Below, one piece after another: positions 8,362 to 16,948 of a stretch of 64,000 bases of DNA (the stretch's first letter is position 1; the number at the start of each line of letters is the position of its first letter). A program made the position numbers and the translations under genes. Source of the stretch: Actinomadura violacea (GTDB taxonomy: Bacteria > Actinomycetota > Actinomycetes > Streptosporangiales > Streptosporangiaceae). The stretch is taken from NCBI RefSeq assembly GCF_017573465.1, contig NZ_JAGEPF010000037.1:1-64000 (forward strand), written 5' to 3'. The notes beneath the pieces were generated by a model. The model made no database searches. It was not told where the DNA came from and saw only the letters and a program-made list of their open reading frames with translations.

Positions 8362-8811
8362 GTGGACTTCGACCGAGCCGACGCCCTCAACCAGGCCATC
8401 CGCCTGCTGAGCCTGCGCCACCGGGCCCGGACCGCCGAACTCCTGGCCCCGCTCGGCCTGCATCCCGGCCAGGAGGCGCTGCTGCTCGAACTCGCCCGCA
8501 CCGGCCCGATGATCCAGGCCGGGCTCAGCGAGGCGCTCGGCGTCGAGCGGCCCAGCATCACGCTCATGGCCCGCAAGCTCGAAGCCGCCGGACACGTCAG
8601 CCGCACGCCCGCGCCGGACGACCAGCGCGCCACCGTCGTCGAGCTCACCGACGCCGGCCGGGCCCTGGCCGACCGGGTCAAGGAGCTGTGGTGCGCCCTG
8701 GCGGAGGAGACCGTGGCCGGCCTGCCCGCCGCGACGGTGGACGGACTGCCCGCCCTCCTCGGCGCCCTGACCGGCAACGTCGACGCCAAGCGCCGCCGCG
8801 CCGGAGGGTGA
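8362..8811 (+). CDS. MarR family repressor
   Basis: A 149-residue MarR-type winged-helix regulator: '[55 protein letters not shown]' (about residues 52-108) is the recognition helix, wing and following helix of the family. The GTG start at 8362 has AAGGAG 5 nt upstream. It most likely represses its own gene and the divergent MFS exporter through the triple operator at 8296-8344. The stop codon abuts the stop of the convergent multicopper oxidase gene. Confidence 0.92.
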   Translation: MDFDRADALNQAIRLLSLRHRARTAELLAPLGLHPGQEALLLELARTGPMIQAGLSEALGVERPSITLMARKLEAAGHVSRTPAPDDQRATVVELTDAGRALADRVKELWCALAEETVAGLPAATVDGLPALLGALTGNVDAKRRRAGG

Positions 8812-10431
8812 TCAGACGACCTCGAGGTTCGCCATCATCCCCATGTCCTCGTGCTCGGCGTTGTGGCAGTGGAAGAGGTACCGGCCGCGGTATCCGTCGA
8901 AGCGGGTGATGATCTCCACCGCCTCGCCGGGGCGCAGCGACACGGTGTCCTTGAGGCCCGCGTCGTGCGGCAGCGGCGGCCCGCCGTCGCGCGACAGCAC
9001 CCGGAAGCCGACCAGGTGCAGGTGGACGGGGTGGTGGACGTCGGCGACCAGCCGCCACACCTCCACGTCGCCGAGCCGGACGGTGACGTCGGTGCGCGCC
9101 GGGTCGAACGCCCTGCCGCCGATCAGCCAGCCGTGGCCGCCGTCCATCCGGCCGGCGCGGAACGAGAAGTCGCGCACCCGGACGGCCTCGGACCGGCGCC
9201 ACACCGGCACGTCGGACGACAGCACGCGCGGGACGCGGCTGCCGTCCCGCGCCTTGCGCGCGACGCGGAACGCCATCACGTCGCGGGTGCGGCCGGAGCC
9301 GAGCCGGTTGACGACCCGGACCCGGCCGCCGACCGGCACGCGCGCGAAGTCGATGACCAGGTCGTAGCGCTCGGCCGGCGCGATCGGCAGCGACCGGTGG
9401 ACGACCGGCGCCGCGAGCAGCCCCTGGTCGGCGCCGACCTGGACGAGGTCGAGCCGGCGCCCGTCGTCGGTGACCGCTTCGAGGTCGTAGTGCCGGGCGT
9501 TCGAGGCGTTCAGGACGCGCAGCCGGTACCGGGCGGCGTCGACCTCGTGCACGGGCCACGGCGCGCCGTTGACCAGGATCACGTCGCCGAGGACGCCCGC
9601 GAGGTAGGGCTCCTGGACGCCGGGCCGCTCGCGCAGGGAGGGGTCGAGGGCCGGGTAGCGCAGGCGGCCGCCGGCGCCGAACGCCCGGTCGGTGATCATG
9701 AGGGGCAGCTCGCGGTCCCCTGCGGGCAGGCCGAGCGCGTCCTCGGCGTCGTCGCGGACGATGTGCAGGCCGGCGAGGCCCCGCCAGATCGCGGGGGCGG
9801 TGAAGTCCATCCGGTGGTCGTGGTACCAGAGCAGCGTCGGCCGCTGGTCCAGGGGGAACGTGTAGTCGCGCACGAGCCTGGTCTCGGCGGCCCTCGGGTC
9901 GTGCATCGAGGGCATCCCGCTCATGTGCATGCCGTGGGCGCCGCCAGGCCATGCTTTCGGCAGGACGAGGTCGGTCGGGTAGCCGTCGGACGCCGCCGGG
10001 GTCCGCCCGCCGTGCAGGTGGACGACGGTCGGGACCGGCAGCTCGTTGCGGTGCCGCACGGTGACGGGCCGCCCGCGGCGCGACTCGATCGTCGGGCCCG
10101 GGAAGGTGCCGTCGTACGTCCACAGCGGCGTCCGCGTACCGGGCAGGATCTCCGCGGTCGTCTCGCGCTGGGTGATCTCGTACCGGTCGATGCCGCCCGC
10201 CGTGCCGACCGGCTTCAGGACGGACGGGACCGGCAGCGGCACCTGGAACGGGGGCGGCAGCGGCACCTCGCTGCGCAGCGCGGCGCCGGTGCGGGGCGGC
10301 CGGCGGGCGAGGGCGTGCGCGGTCGTGAGGCCGGTGAACGCCACCAGCCCGAGCGCTCCGCCGGCGCTCAGGACGTGGCGTCTGGCCAGGTCGCGGGCGC
10401 GGGCGGGCCGGTCGTCGGCGTGTTCACTCAT
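8812..10431 (-). CDS. multicopper oxidase (bilirubin oxidase/CotA-like), Tat-exported
   Basis: A 539-residue three-domain multicopper oxidase. All four copper ligand motifs are present: H138-L-H140, H204-D-H206, H467-PVHLH and H521-C-H523-x3-H527-x4-M532, giving the type 1 and the trinuclear copper sites. The N-terminus has a twin-arginine-like signal (ARRHVLSAGGALGLVAF, about residues 16-33) but no obvious cleavage site, so it is exported folded and perhaps anchored. It oxidises phenols, bilirubin-like compounds or metal ions and reduces O2 to water. It is translationally coupled to the upstream membrane protein gene (8-nt overlap). Confidence 0.93.
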   Translation of the reverse strand: MSEHADDRPARARDLARRHVLSAGGALGLVAFTGLTTAHALARRPPRTGAALRSEVPLPPPFQVPLPVPSVLKPVGTAGGIDRYEITQRETTAEILPGTRTPLWTYDGTFPGPTIESRRGRPVTVRHRNELPVPTVVHLHGGRTPAASDGYPTDLVLPKAWPGGAHGMHMSGMPSMHDPRAAETRLVRDYTFPLDQRPTLLWYHDHRMDFTAPAIWRGLAGLHIVRDDAEDALGLPAGDRELPLMITDRAFGAGGRLRYPALDPSLRERPGVQEPYLAGVLGDVILVNGAPWPVHEVDAARYRLRVLNASNARHYDLEAVTDDGRRLDLVQVGADQGLLAAPVVHRSLPIAPAERYDLVIDFARVPVGGRVRVVNRLGSGRTRDVMAFRVARKARDGSRVPRVLSSDVPVWRRSEAVRVRDFSFRAGRMDGGHGWLIGGRAFDPARTDVTVRLGDVEVWRLVADVHHPVHLHLVGFRVLSRDGGPPLPHDAGLKDTVSLRPGEAVEIITRFDGYRGRYLFHCHNAEHEDMGMMANLEVV

Positions 10432-10912
10432 CGTCGTCCTCCTGCCGCTCCGGGGCCGCCGCCGCGGGCCGCGGGGTCTCCGGTCGCCGTTCGAGGGGGC
10501 GGCGCCATACGCCGACGAACTGCACGGCGAGCGCGGCGATGGTCGCCACGCCCAGCGGCAGGTGCAGCCACAGCGCGCCGTCCATCCCGGCGAAGTACTG
10601 GACGGTCTCCGCCGCGACCAGCGCGAGCGTGCCGAGGAACGGCCCGGGCCGGCGCAGCCGGACCCAGACCGCGATGGCCACGATCAGCTGGACGTAGCCG
10701 ATGGACGTGGTGATGTTCGCGCCGGCCAGGTGCAGGCGCAGCCCGTCGTAGTCGCCGCTCAGGAACACGCCGGCGAACACCGGCTGCCCGGAGATCGCGA
10801 CGACGTGCGCGCTGACGACGGCCCGGAGGACCCAGGCGGAGGGTCTCGTCCGGGGCGCGGCATCGGGCCGGGCCGGCGGCGCGGGGCGGATCTCGTCGGC
10901 CGCGGTGGCCAT
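10424..10912 (-). CDS. four-helix membrane protein coupled to the multicopper oxidase
   Basis: A 162-residue protein with four hydrophobic segments (about residues 27-50, 60-82, 88-105 and 112-135) and charged tails, the last ending in EDDDE. The ATG at 10912 is preceded by GAGGAGG; longer frames lack it. The stop codon lies inside the start of the multicopper oxidase gene (8-nt overlap), so the two proteins are made together. A role in anchoring the oxidase or passing electrons is possible, but no haem-binding histidine pairs or cysteines are visible to support it. Confidence 0.8.
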   Translation of the reverse strand: MATAADEIRPAPPARPDAAPRTRPSAWVLRAVVSAHVVAISGQPVFAGVFLSGDYDGLRLHLAGANITTSIGYVQLIVAIAVWVRLRRPGPFLGTLALVAAETVQYFAGMDGALWLHLPLGVATIAALAVQFVGVWRRPLERRPETPRPAAAAPERQEDDDE

Positions 10913-10957
10913 GGGGCGGCCCTCCTCGTTCTCTCTCGGTTCGGCGGGCATCACGAC

Positions 10958-11004
10958 GCTATGACGGGAGAGTTATCCTGTCTAAGATCAATATTGCTAT
11001 GACG
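10958..11004. promoter_or_regulatory. candidate LysR binding region
   Basis: The divergent region between the membrane protein gene and lysR has two direct copies of GCTATGACG (10958-10966 and 10996-11004) around an AT-rich core with the palindrome CAATATTG (10989-10996). LysR proteins typically bind such AT-rich sites upstream of their own gene and a divergent target. Confidence 0.5.
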
Positions 11005-11028
11005 TTATGATTCGCGAGGCATGGGCCG

Positions 11029-11925
11029 ATGGACCTGAACATGCTCAGGCAGTTCCTCGTGGTGGCGCGGCTGGAGCACCTCAGCCGCGCGGCCGACGAG
11101 CTGCGCATTGCCCAGCCGTCGCTGAGCCGCACCATCGCGCGGCTGGAGGGCGAGCTCGGCACGCCGCTGTTCGACCGGGCCGGGCGGCTCCGGCTGAACG
11201 ACACCGGGCGGCTGTTCCGCGAGCACGTCGAACGCGGCCTCGGCGAGCTGGAAGCGGGCCGTCGGGCCGTCGCGGAGGCCGCCGGCGAGGGATTCGGCAC
11301 CGTCCGGCTGGCGTCGGAGACCTTCCTCACCTTCACCGGGCCGCTCGCGGCCTACAAACGGGCGCATCCCGATGTCGAGGTCGAGCTGCACCAGAGGCCC
11401 GCCGCGGACATGGCCCGCAGCCTGCACGCCCAGGAGGTCGACCTCTGCGTCGCCTCGCAGCCGATCCCGGCCGACGGCCTGGAGTCGGCCGAGCTGCTCG
11501 ACGAGGAGGTGTGGCTGGCCACGCCCCTCGACCATCCGCTGGCGGGCCGCACCTCGGTGAGCGTCGACGAGCTGGCCGGCCGGCCGTTCATCGCCGCCCA
11601 CCGGGGGCACTGGCAGCGCCGGCTCATCGACCGGCTGTTCGCCGCGCGCGGCCTCGTCCCGAAGATCGTCTGCGAGGGCGACGAGGTGGGCGCCATCGCC
11701 GAGCTGATCATCGCGGGGCTCGGCATCAGCCTCGTCCCGGCCCTCGCCCGCGCCTCGGCCTCGATGGCCCCCGTCTCGTGGATCACCGTCGACAGCCCCG
11801 ACTGCCGCCGCACGCTCACCCTGTACTGGGGCGCGGGCCGCCGGCTCTCGCCCGCCGCCCGCCTGATGCACACCGCGATCCGCGACTGGGACTGGCCGGG
11901 CGGTGCACCGCGGGAGCGTCGCTGA
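11029..11925 (+). CDS. LysR family transcriptional regulator
   Basis: A 298-residue LysR regulator: the winged helix-turn-helix occupies residues 1-60 ('MLRQFLVVARLEHLSRAADELRIAQPSLSRTIARLEGELGTPLFDR'), followed by a periplasmic-binding-protein-like effector domain (about 88-290) with 'LVPALARAS' near its second lobe. It is divergent from the multicopper oxidase operon, which it may control, and sits upstream of an amidohydrolase gene that has its own GntR operator. The effector is unknown. Confidence 0.92.
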   Translation: MDLNMLRQFLVVARLEHLSRAADELRIAQPSLSRTIARLEGELGTPLFDRAGRLRLNDTGRLFREHVERGLGELEAGRRAVAEAAGEGFGTVRLASETFLTFTGPLAAYKRAHPDVEVELHQRPAADMARSLHAQEVDLCVASQPIPADGLESAELLDEEVWLATPLDHPLAGRTSVSVDELAGRPFIAAHRGHWQRRLIDRLFAARGLVPKIVCEGDEVGAIAELIIAGLGISLVPALARASASMAPVSWITVDSPDCRRTLTLYWGAGRRLSPAARLMHTAIRDWDWPGGAPRERR

Positions 11926-11948
11926 CCGGCACGCCCGCCCGGGGCGTT

Positions 11949-11958
11949 TGGTATACCA
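11949..11958. promoter_or_regulatory. GntR operator overlapping the amidohydrolase promoter
   Basis: The palindrome TGGTATACCA (11949-11958), in the context TTTGGTATACCATT, matches the two sites beside the GntR gene at 15.16 kb. It ends only 6 bp before the ATG at 11965 and overlaps a -10-like TACCAT (11954-11959), so repressor bound here would block a leaderless promoter directly. Confidence 0.75.
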
Positions 11959-11964
11959 TTCGGT

Positions 11965-13158
11965 ATGACTGTTGCGATCGTGCGGAATGTGCGCCCCTGG
12001 GGCGGCGCGGCCGCGGACGTCATCATCGACGGCACGCGGATCCGGGAGGTGCGCCCCGCCTCGCCCGCCGAGCCGGGGACCGGCGGCGAGAGCGTCGACG
12101 GGCGCGGGCTCCTGGCGCTGCCGGGGTTCGTCAACGCCCACGCGCATGTGGACAAGAGCTGGTGGGGCCTGCCGTGGGTGCCGTACGGCGGCGAGCCGAC
12201 CACGCGGGGACGGATCGCCCACGAGCGGGCCGAGCGGGGACGGCTCCGGCTGCCGAGCGCCGACGGCGCCACCGCGGTGCTGCGCGAGTTCCTCCGGCAC
12301 GGCACGACGGCGACGCGCACGCACGTGGACGTCGACCTCGGCGTCGGCCTGCGCGGCATCGAGGCGGTGCGCGAGGCCGCGGACCGCCTCGGCGGCGCCG
12401 TCGACGTGGAGATCGTGGCGTTCCCGCAGGACGGCGTGATGCGCCGTCCGGGCGTGCTCGACCTGCTGGACGCGGCGGCGGCCGCCGGCGCGGCGGGCAT
12501 CGGCGGCATCGACCCGGCCGGCATCGACCGCGACCCGGTCGCGCAGCTCGACGGCCTGTTCGCGATCGCCGAGCGCCGCGGCGTCGGGCTCGACATCCAC
12601 CTGCACGACAGGGGAGAGCTCGGCGCGTTCCAGTTCGAGCTCATCATCGACCGGACGCTGCGCGCGGGCCTGCAAGGGCGGGTGACGATCTCGCACGGGT
12701 TCGCGCTCGGGGAGCTGCCCGAGCCGCGGCGGCTCGAACTGCTCGACCGGTTCGCCGAGGCCGGGATCTCGTGGGCGACGGTCGCGCCGCCCGCGACGGC
12801 CCCGCTGCCGTGGCGGGAGATGGCGGCCCGCGGCATCGGGATCGGGCTCGGCACCGACGGCATCCGCGACCTGTGGTCGCCGTTCGGCGACGGCGACATG
12901 CTCGGCATCGCGCTCGGCTTCGCGCGCCTGCACGGGGCGCGCACCGACGAGGACCTGACGGCCGCGGTCGCGCTGGCGTCCTCGCAGGCGAGCCCGTTCG
13001 TCCACCGCGACCTGCACGATCTGGCCACCGGCGCCCCAGCCGACCTGGTGCTCATCGACGCGGAGAACGTCCCCGACGCGCTCGTGCGCGCGCCCCGGCG
13101 CGCGCTCGTGATCGCGGGCGGCCGGGTCGTCGCCCGCGACGGGGACGTCCTGCTTTGA
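11965..13158 (+). CDS. amidohydrolase (cytosine deaminase-like)
   Basis: A 397-residue metal-dependent amidohydrolase. The metal-site motifs are in order: N-terminal HAHVDK (H59, H61), HLHD mid-protein, SHG ('ISHGFAL') and 'GTDGIRDLW' carrying the catalytic aspartate; this set and the 'HVDK' lysine are typical of the cytosine deaminase/N-isopropylammelide hydrolase branch. It probably deaminates or hydrolyses a cyclic amide in the cytoplasm. No Shine-Dalgarno site precedes the ATG, consistent with a leaderless transcript. It is coupled to an MFS gene through a TTGA overlap and carries a GntR operator, so uptake or efflux and breakdown of one substrate are probably co-regulated. Confidence 0.88.
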   Translation: MTVAIVRNVRPWGGAAADVIIDGTRIREVRPASPAEPGTGGESVDGRGLLALPGFVNAHAHVDKSWWGLPWVPYGGEPTTRGRIAHERAERGRLRLPSADGATAVLREFLRHGTTATRTHVDVDLGVGLRGIEAVREAADRLGGAVDVEIVAFPQDGVMRRPGVLDLLDAAAAAGAAGIGGIDPAGIDRDPVAQLDGLFAIAERRGVGLDIHLHDRGELGAFQFELIIDRTLRAGLQGRVTISHGFALGELPEPRRLELLDRFAEAGISWATVAPPATAPLPWREMAARGIGIGLGTDGIRDLWSPFGDGDMLGIALGFARLHGARTDEDLTAAVALASSQASPFVHRDLHDLATGAPADLVLIDAENVPDALVRAPRRALVIAGGRVVARDGDVLL

Positions 13159-14432
13159 CCTCGGCTCCCCCGGCGGCGCCGGCGGGGGCGGCCGGCGGCG
13201 GGCCGGGCCTGCGCGCCGCGCTGGCCTCCCTGCGGGGCAACCGGCCGTTCCGGCGGCTGTGGCTGTCCAACGTGTTCTTCTTCGGCGGCGTGTGGACGCA
13301 GTCGCTGGTGCTCGGATGGCTGGCGTTCGAGGCGACGCACTCGGAGTTCCTCGTCGCGGTGTTCACCGCGGCCCGGCTCGCGCCGATGTTCCTCGGCCCG
13401 GTGGCGGGCGCGTTCGCCGACCGGCACAACCGGGTGCGGCTGCTGATCGTCGCCTGCGGGTGGGCCACCGGCGCGCTCGCCGTGGTGGCGTCGCTGGCGA
13501 CGGCGGGCCTGCTGCCGTACTGGGGCGTCGTCGCGGGCGGGCTCGCCATCGGGTTCGCCCAGTCGCCGTCGCAGCCGGCCCGCGCCTCGCTGGTCCTGGA
13601 GCTGGTCGGCCGGGAGAACCTGTCCACCGCCAACGCGCTGAACTCCATGGCGATGAACATGACGCAGGTGATCGGCCCCGGGCTCGGCGGCGCGCTGATC
13701 GCGGCGATCGGCGCGCCGGCCGCGCTGTGGGTGTCGACGGCCTGGTACGGCGTCTCGCTCCTGCTGCTCCTGCCCCTGCGCGGCTACGGGACGGTCGTGC
13801 GGGACGGGGCGCAGTCGGTGTCGGCGATGGTCGCGGGCGGGTTCCGGAGCATCGGACGCAACCGGCTCGCGGTGGCGGTGCTGCTGGTGACGCTCGCGGC
13901 GAACACGCTGCTGTGGCCGGTGTACCAGTCGTTCATGCCGGTGTTCGCCGACGAGTCGCTGGGGCTGGACGCCGCGGGCCTCGGCGCGCTCCTGACCTGC
14001 TGCGGCGTCGGCGGCCTGGTCGGTTCGCTGGTCATCGCGGGCCTGGGCGACTTCCGGTGCAAGGGCGGCGTGTTCGTCGTCGGCACGGCGGTCTGGGCCG
14101 GGTTCTGGGCGCTGTTCGCGCTGTCGCGCTCGGTGCCGCTGTCGCTGGTCCTGATGGGGTTGATCGGGCTGAGCAGCGCGGCGTTCGGGGTGCTGCAGAC
14201 GACGCTGCTGCTGATGACGACCGAGCCGTCCGTGCACGGCCGGGCGCTGGGACTGCAGGAACTCGCCATCGGCATCATGCCGGTCGCGACGCTCGTGCTC
14301 GGTGCGATCGCGGAGCGGGCGGGGGTGGCGCGGACCGTCTTCGGCGCCGCGCTGATCCTCATCGCCGCGCTGGCGGTGCTCGCGGCGCGCGTCCCGGCGC
14401 TGCTGGCCTTCAGCGGCCGGAAGCCCGGCTGA
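13155..14432 (+). CDS. MFS transporter coupled to the amidohydrolase
   Basis: A 425-residue major facilitator with about 12 membrane helices of the enterobactin-exporter-like (MFS_3) type: 'RRLWLSNVFFFGGVWTQSLVLGWLAFEATHS' in helix 1, 'AGAFADRHNRVRLL' as motif A, and 'SPSQPARASLVLELVG' before helix 5. The start is a TTG at 13155 that overlaps the amidohydrolase stop codon (TTGA), giving translational coupling; no better start exists before the first helix. It converges on the GntR gene. It likely moves the amidohydrolase substrate or product. Confidence 0.87.
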   Translation: MTSAPPAAPAGAAGGGPGLRAALASLRGNRPFRRLWLSNVFFFGGVWTQSLVLGWLAFEATHSEFLVAVFTAARLAPMFLGPVAGAFADRHNRVRLLIVACGWATGALAVVASLATAGLLPYWGVVAGGLAIGFAQSPSQPARASLVLELVGRENLSTANALNSMAMNMTQVIGPGLGGALIAAIGAPAALWVSTAWYGVSLLLLLPLRGYGTVVRDGAQSVSAMVAGGFRSIGRNRLAVAVLLVTLAANTLLWPVYQSFMPVFADESLGLDAAGLGALLTCCGVGGLVGSLVIAGLGDFRCKGGVFVVGTAVWAGFWALFALSRSVPLSLVLMGLIGLSSAAFGVLQTTLLLMTTEPSVHGRALGLQELAIGIMPVATLVLGAIAERAGVARTVFGAALILIAALAVLAARVPALLAFSGRKPG

Positions 14433-14440
14433 CCTGGGGC

Positions 14441-15136
14441 TCAGCCCGCGTCGTCACGGGCGGCGCGGGCCTCGTCGTGCAGGCGGCGACCGTCGTGCAG
14501 GCGGCGTCCGGTCTCCAGGTGGCGCAGCGCCAGCTCCTCGACCTCGGCGGTGTCGCGCCGCGCGAGCGCCTCGTACAGCCGCTCGTGCTCCTCGGCGACG
14601 CGCAGCAGGTCGTCGTGCTGCCCGAGCAGCCAGCGCATGCGGCTGCGCAGGACGAGCTCCAGCTCGTCGAGCAGCTGGTTGCCCGCCAGTTCGGTGACGC
14701 ACTCGTGGAAGTCGGCGGCGGCGCGGCGCGCGGCCACGGCCTCGCCGGAACGGGCGGCGGCCAGCTCGGCGTCCAGCGCGGCGCGCAACCGCGCCAGCCC
14801 GGGACGGGTGTGGCGCTGCGCCGCCAGCTTGAACGTCAGCACCTCCAGCGCCGACCGCACCTCGTTGAGGTCGGCGATGTCGCTCGGCGTGAACTCGCGG
14901 ACGACCGCCCACGTGCGCGGGCGCAGCGTGACGAGCCCTTCGGAGACGAGCGTCTTCAGCGCGTCGCGCACCGGCACCCGGCTCACCCCGAGCTCGGCCG
15001 CGAGATCGCGCTCGACGAGCCGGCTGCCCGGCGGGCGGACGCCGTCGAGGATGTCGTCGCGGATCAGCCGGGCCACCCGCGCCGATTCGGCCTCGCCACC
15101 GCCCTGCGCGCCGGCCCGCGCGCCGTCCTCGGGCAC
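14441..15136 (-). CDS. GntR family regulator, FadR/FCD subfamily
   Basis: A 231-residue regulator with an N-terminal winged helix (about residues 18-80: 'IRDDILDGVRPPGSRLVERDLAAELGVSRVPVRDALKTLVSEGLVTLRPR') and an all-helical FCD ligand domain (about 90-215) that binds a metal plus a small carboxylate or amide. The GTG start at 15136 is preceded by AGGAGGA. Two TGGTATnCCA palindromes lie just upstream and a third in front of the amidohydrolase-MFS operon it converges with, which defines a local regulon. The ligand is probably the amidohydrolase substrate. Confidence 0.92.
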   Translation of the reverse strand: MPEDGARAGAQGGGEAESARVARLIRDDILDGVRPPGSRLVERDLAAELGVSRVPVRDALKTLVSEGLVTLRPRTWAVVREFTPSDIADLNEVRSALEVLTFKLAAQRHTRPGLARLRAALDAELAAARSGEAVAARRAAADFHECVTELAGNQLLDELELVLRSRMRWLLGQHDDLLRVAEEHERLYEALARRDTAEVEELALRHLETGRRLHDGRRLHDEARAARDDAG

Positions 15137-15154
15137 GAAATCCTCCTCAGCGGC

Positions 15155-15187
15155 GTTTGGTATACCAAACGGGATTTTGGTATCCCA
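15155..15187. promoter_or_regulatory. paired GntR operators
   Basis: A perfect 16-bp palindrome GTTTGGTATACCAAAC (15155-15170) is followed by TGGTATCCCA (15178-15187). Both match the operator at 11949. They lie between gntR (start 15136) and the ankyrin lipoprotein gene (start 15218) and probably mediate autorepression and control of the divergent gene. Confidence 0.85.
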
Positions 15188-15217
15188 TTCTATCCGTCAG
15201 CGAAGAACGGAGCCGTT

Positions 15218-15997
15218 GTGGCAGACCGTATCCCGCCGCGCCGGACGCCGCGGCCCAGGTCCAGGAGAGGCTTCATCATGATCACCGCCGGGCTCCTCGC
15301 GGGCGTCGCGGCGATGTCGGCGTCCTGCTCGGCCTCAGAGCCCGCCTCGGCGGAGGGCGGGCCGTCGCGTTCCGCGTCGGCGCCCGCACGCACGACCGGC
15401 ACACATGCGGACGCGACCGCGAAGCTCGCCGCCGCCGTCGCGCGCGGCGACACCTCCGCCGCGGCCGCGGCCGTGAAGGCGGGCGCGGACCTGGAGGTGC
15501 GGGACGGCGACGGCCGTACGCCCCTGGTCGCCGCCACCAAGGCGCGCAAGACGGACATGGCCCGTCTGCTCCTCGACGCCGGAGCCGACCCCAACGCCAA
15601 GGACGGCATCCAGGACTCCGCGTTCCTCTACGCCGGCGCAGAGGGCCTCAACGACATCCTCCGGCTGACCCTCGCGCACGGCGCGGACGTGAAGAGCACC
15701 AACCGCTACGGCGGGACGGCGCTCATCCCCGCCGGCGAGCACGCGCACGTCGAGACCGTCCGGATCCTGCTGAAGGCCGGCGTGCCCGTGAACCACGTCA
15801 ACGATCTCTCCTGGACCGCCCTGCACGAGGCCATCGTCCTGGGGAACGGGGACCGGGACCACGTGACGGTGGTCGGGCTGCTCCTGGCCGCGGGCGCCGA
15901 CCCGTCGATCCGCGACGGGCAGGGCGTCCTGCCCCGCGACCTGGCGGCCCAGCGCGGCTACCAGGACATCGTCAAGGCGATCGACCAGGCGTCCTGA
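15218..15997 (+). CDS. ankyrin-repeat lipoprotein
   Basis: A 259-residue exported protein. The N-terminus has arginines followed by a hydrophobic stretch and a cysteine (about residues 16-38, 'RRGFIMITAGLLAGVAAMSASC'-like; lipobox ending in S-A-S-C), then a Ser/Pro/Thr linker and four to five ankyrin repeats (about 60-255: 'GRTPLVAATKARKTDMARLLLDAGADPNAKD' pattern repeated). Ankyrin repeats mediate protein-protein contact, so it likely acts at the outer face of the membrane. The GTG start at 15218 is preceded by ACGGAG. The divergent gntR operators lie within its promoter region, so it may belong to that regulon. Confidence 0.85.
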   Translation: MADRIPPRRTPRPRSRRGFIMITAGLLAGVAAMSASCSASEPASAEGGPSRSASAPARTTGTHADATAKLAAAVARGDTSAAAAAVKAGADLEVRDGDGRTPLVAATKARKTDMARLLLDAGADPNAKDGIQDSAFLYAGAEGLNDILRLTLAHGADVKSTNRYGGTALIPAGEHAHVETVRILLKAGVPVNHVNDLSWTALHEAIVLGNGDRDHVTVVGLLLAAGADPSIRDGQGVLPRDLAAQRGYQDIVKAIDQAS

Positions 15998-16017
15998 GGC
16001 GCCCAGGGCGCGGGGCG

Positions 16018-16248
16018 TCACCGGGCCGCGCGGCGGCGCAGCGCGGCGTAGGTCCGCAGGATCGCGGGGACGAGCGCGTACACGACGGTGGGCACGACGA
16101 CGCCGGTCACCACGAGCGTCCGGACGGGCAGCGACAGCGAGCCCAGCAGGGGGCCCAGCAGGATCTGCGTGGCCATGATCATGACGTAGACGGCCAGCCA
16201 GGTGAACGCGGCGCGCAGGTGGACCGAGGGCAGTGCGGACGGGGTCAT
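16018..16248 (-). CDS. small two-helix membrane protein (DUF2798-like)
   Basis: A 76-residue protein with two hydrophobic helices (about residues 13-37 and 43-65) and an Arg-rich tail. The layout 'AAFTWLAVYVMIMATQILLGPLLG...LPVRTLVVTGVVVPTVVYALVPAILR' resembles DUF2798-like small membrane proteins, often found next to TetR regulators. The ATG at 16248 has GAGGAG upstream. It is divergent from a TetR gene, and the two repressor-type palindromes between them probably control it. Confidence 0.75.
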   Translation of the reverse strand: MTPSALPSVHLRAAFTWLAVYVMIMATQILLGPLLGSLSLPVRTLVVTGVVVPTVVYALVPAILRTYAALRRRAAR

Positions 16249-16270
16249 GACGTCTCCTCGCGGTTCGGCG

Positions 16271-16332
16271 AAACTCCAACTCGTGAGTTGGAGTTTGCCA
16301 CATCCGCGGCCGGATTCCAACCCATCAGTTGG
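16271..16332. promoter_or_regulatory. paired TetR operators (CCAAC-N6-GTTGG)
   Basis: A 26-bp palindrome with 12-bp arms AAACTCCAACTC/GAGTTGGAGTTT and a 2-nt centre spans 16271-16296. A second element keeps the CCAAC-N6-GTTGG core at 16317-16332. Both lie between the small membrane protein gene and tetR. Confidence 0.85.
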
Positions 16333-16354
16333 ATTTCCGCCGTATGCTCGGGTC

Positions 16355-16948
16355 ATGGCATGGGACACCGAGAGGACAAGGCGGCTCATCCTCGACGCCG
16401 CGGTCGGCGAGTACGCCGCCCACGGGCCCGAGGCGGCCCGCATGGACCGCATCGCCGCGACCGCCGGGGTGAACAAGGAGCGGATCTACTCCTACTTCGG
16501 CAACAAGCGGCAGCTGTTCGCGATCGTGCTGACCGCCGAGCTGGAGCGCCTCGCCGAAGCCGTCCCGCTGGACGAGCAGGTCGCCTCCGACCTGGGCGAG
16601 TACGCCGGACGCGTGTTCGACTACCACCGCGCGCACCCGCACTTCGTCCGGCTGCTGCACTGGGAGGGCCTCCACACCGCCGAAGGCGAGCCCGTCGCGG
16701 CCGAGGCCGAGCGGACCGCGCACTACGCCGAGAAGATCGCCGCCCTGACCGCGGCGCAGGCGGCCGGGAACCTGGACGTCCGGCTCGCCCCCCAGGAGCT
16801 GCTGTACGCCGTCATCGTCCTGGCCGGCTGGTGGTTCGCCACCCCCCAGCTGCGCCGCATGCTGATGCCCGCCCTCAACGACGACCCGGACGGCCAGCGC
16901 GCCGCGCTCGTCCGCCTCGTCCGCGTCCTCGGGGACCCGGCGCAGTGA
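16355..16948 (+). CDS. TetR family regulator
   Basis: A 197-residue TetR protein with a clear helix-turn-helix (about residues 8-55: 'EYAAHGPEAARMDRIAATAGVNKERIYSYFGNKRQLFAIV'). The C-terminal domain contains 'HWEGLH' and 'VLAGWWFATPQLRRM', as in the TetR_C_35-like class. A -10-like TATGCT (16343-16348) ends 6 nt before the ATG and no Shine-Dalgarno site is present, suggesting a leaderless transcript. The two CCAAC-N6-GTTGG palindromes just upstream are its likely operators. It is coupled to a GNAT gene through a GTGA overlap. Confidence 0.9.
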   Translation: MAWDTERTRRLILDAAVGEYAAHGPEAARMDRIAATAGVNKERIYSYFGNKRQLFAIVLTAELERLAEAVPLDEQVASDLGEYAGRVFDYHRAHPHFVRLLHWEGLHTAEGEPVAAEAERTAHYAEKIAALTAAQAAGNLDVRLAPQELLYAVIVLAGWWFATPQLRRMLMPALNDDPDGQRAALVRLVRVLGDPAQ

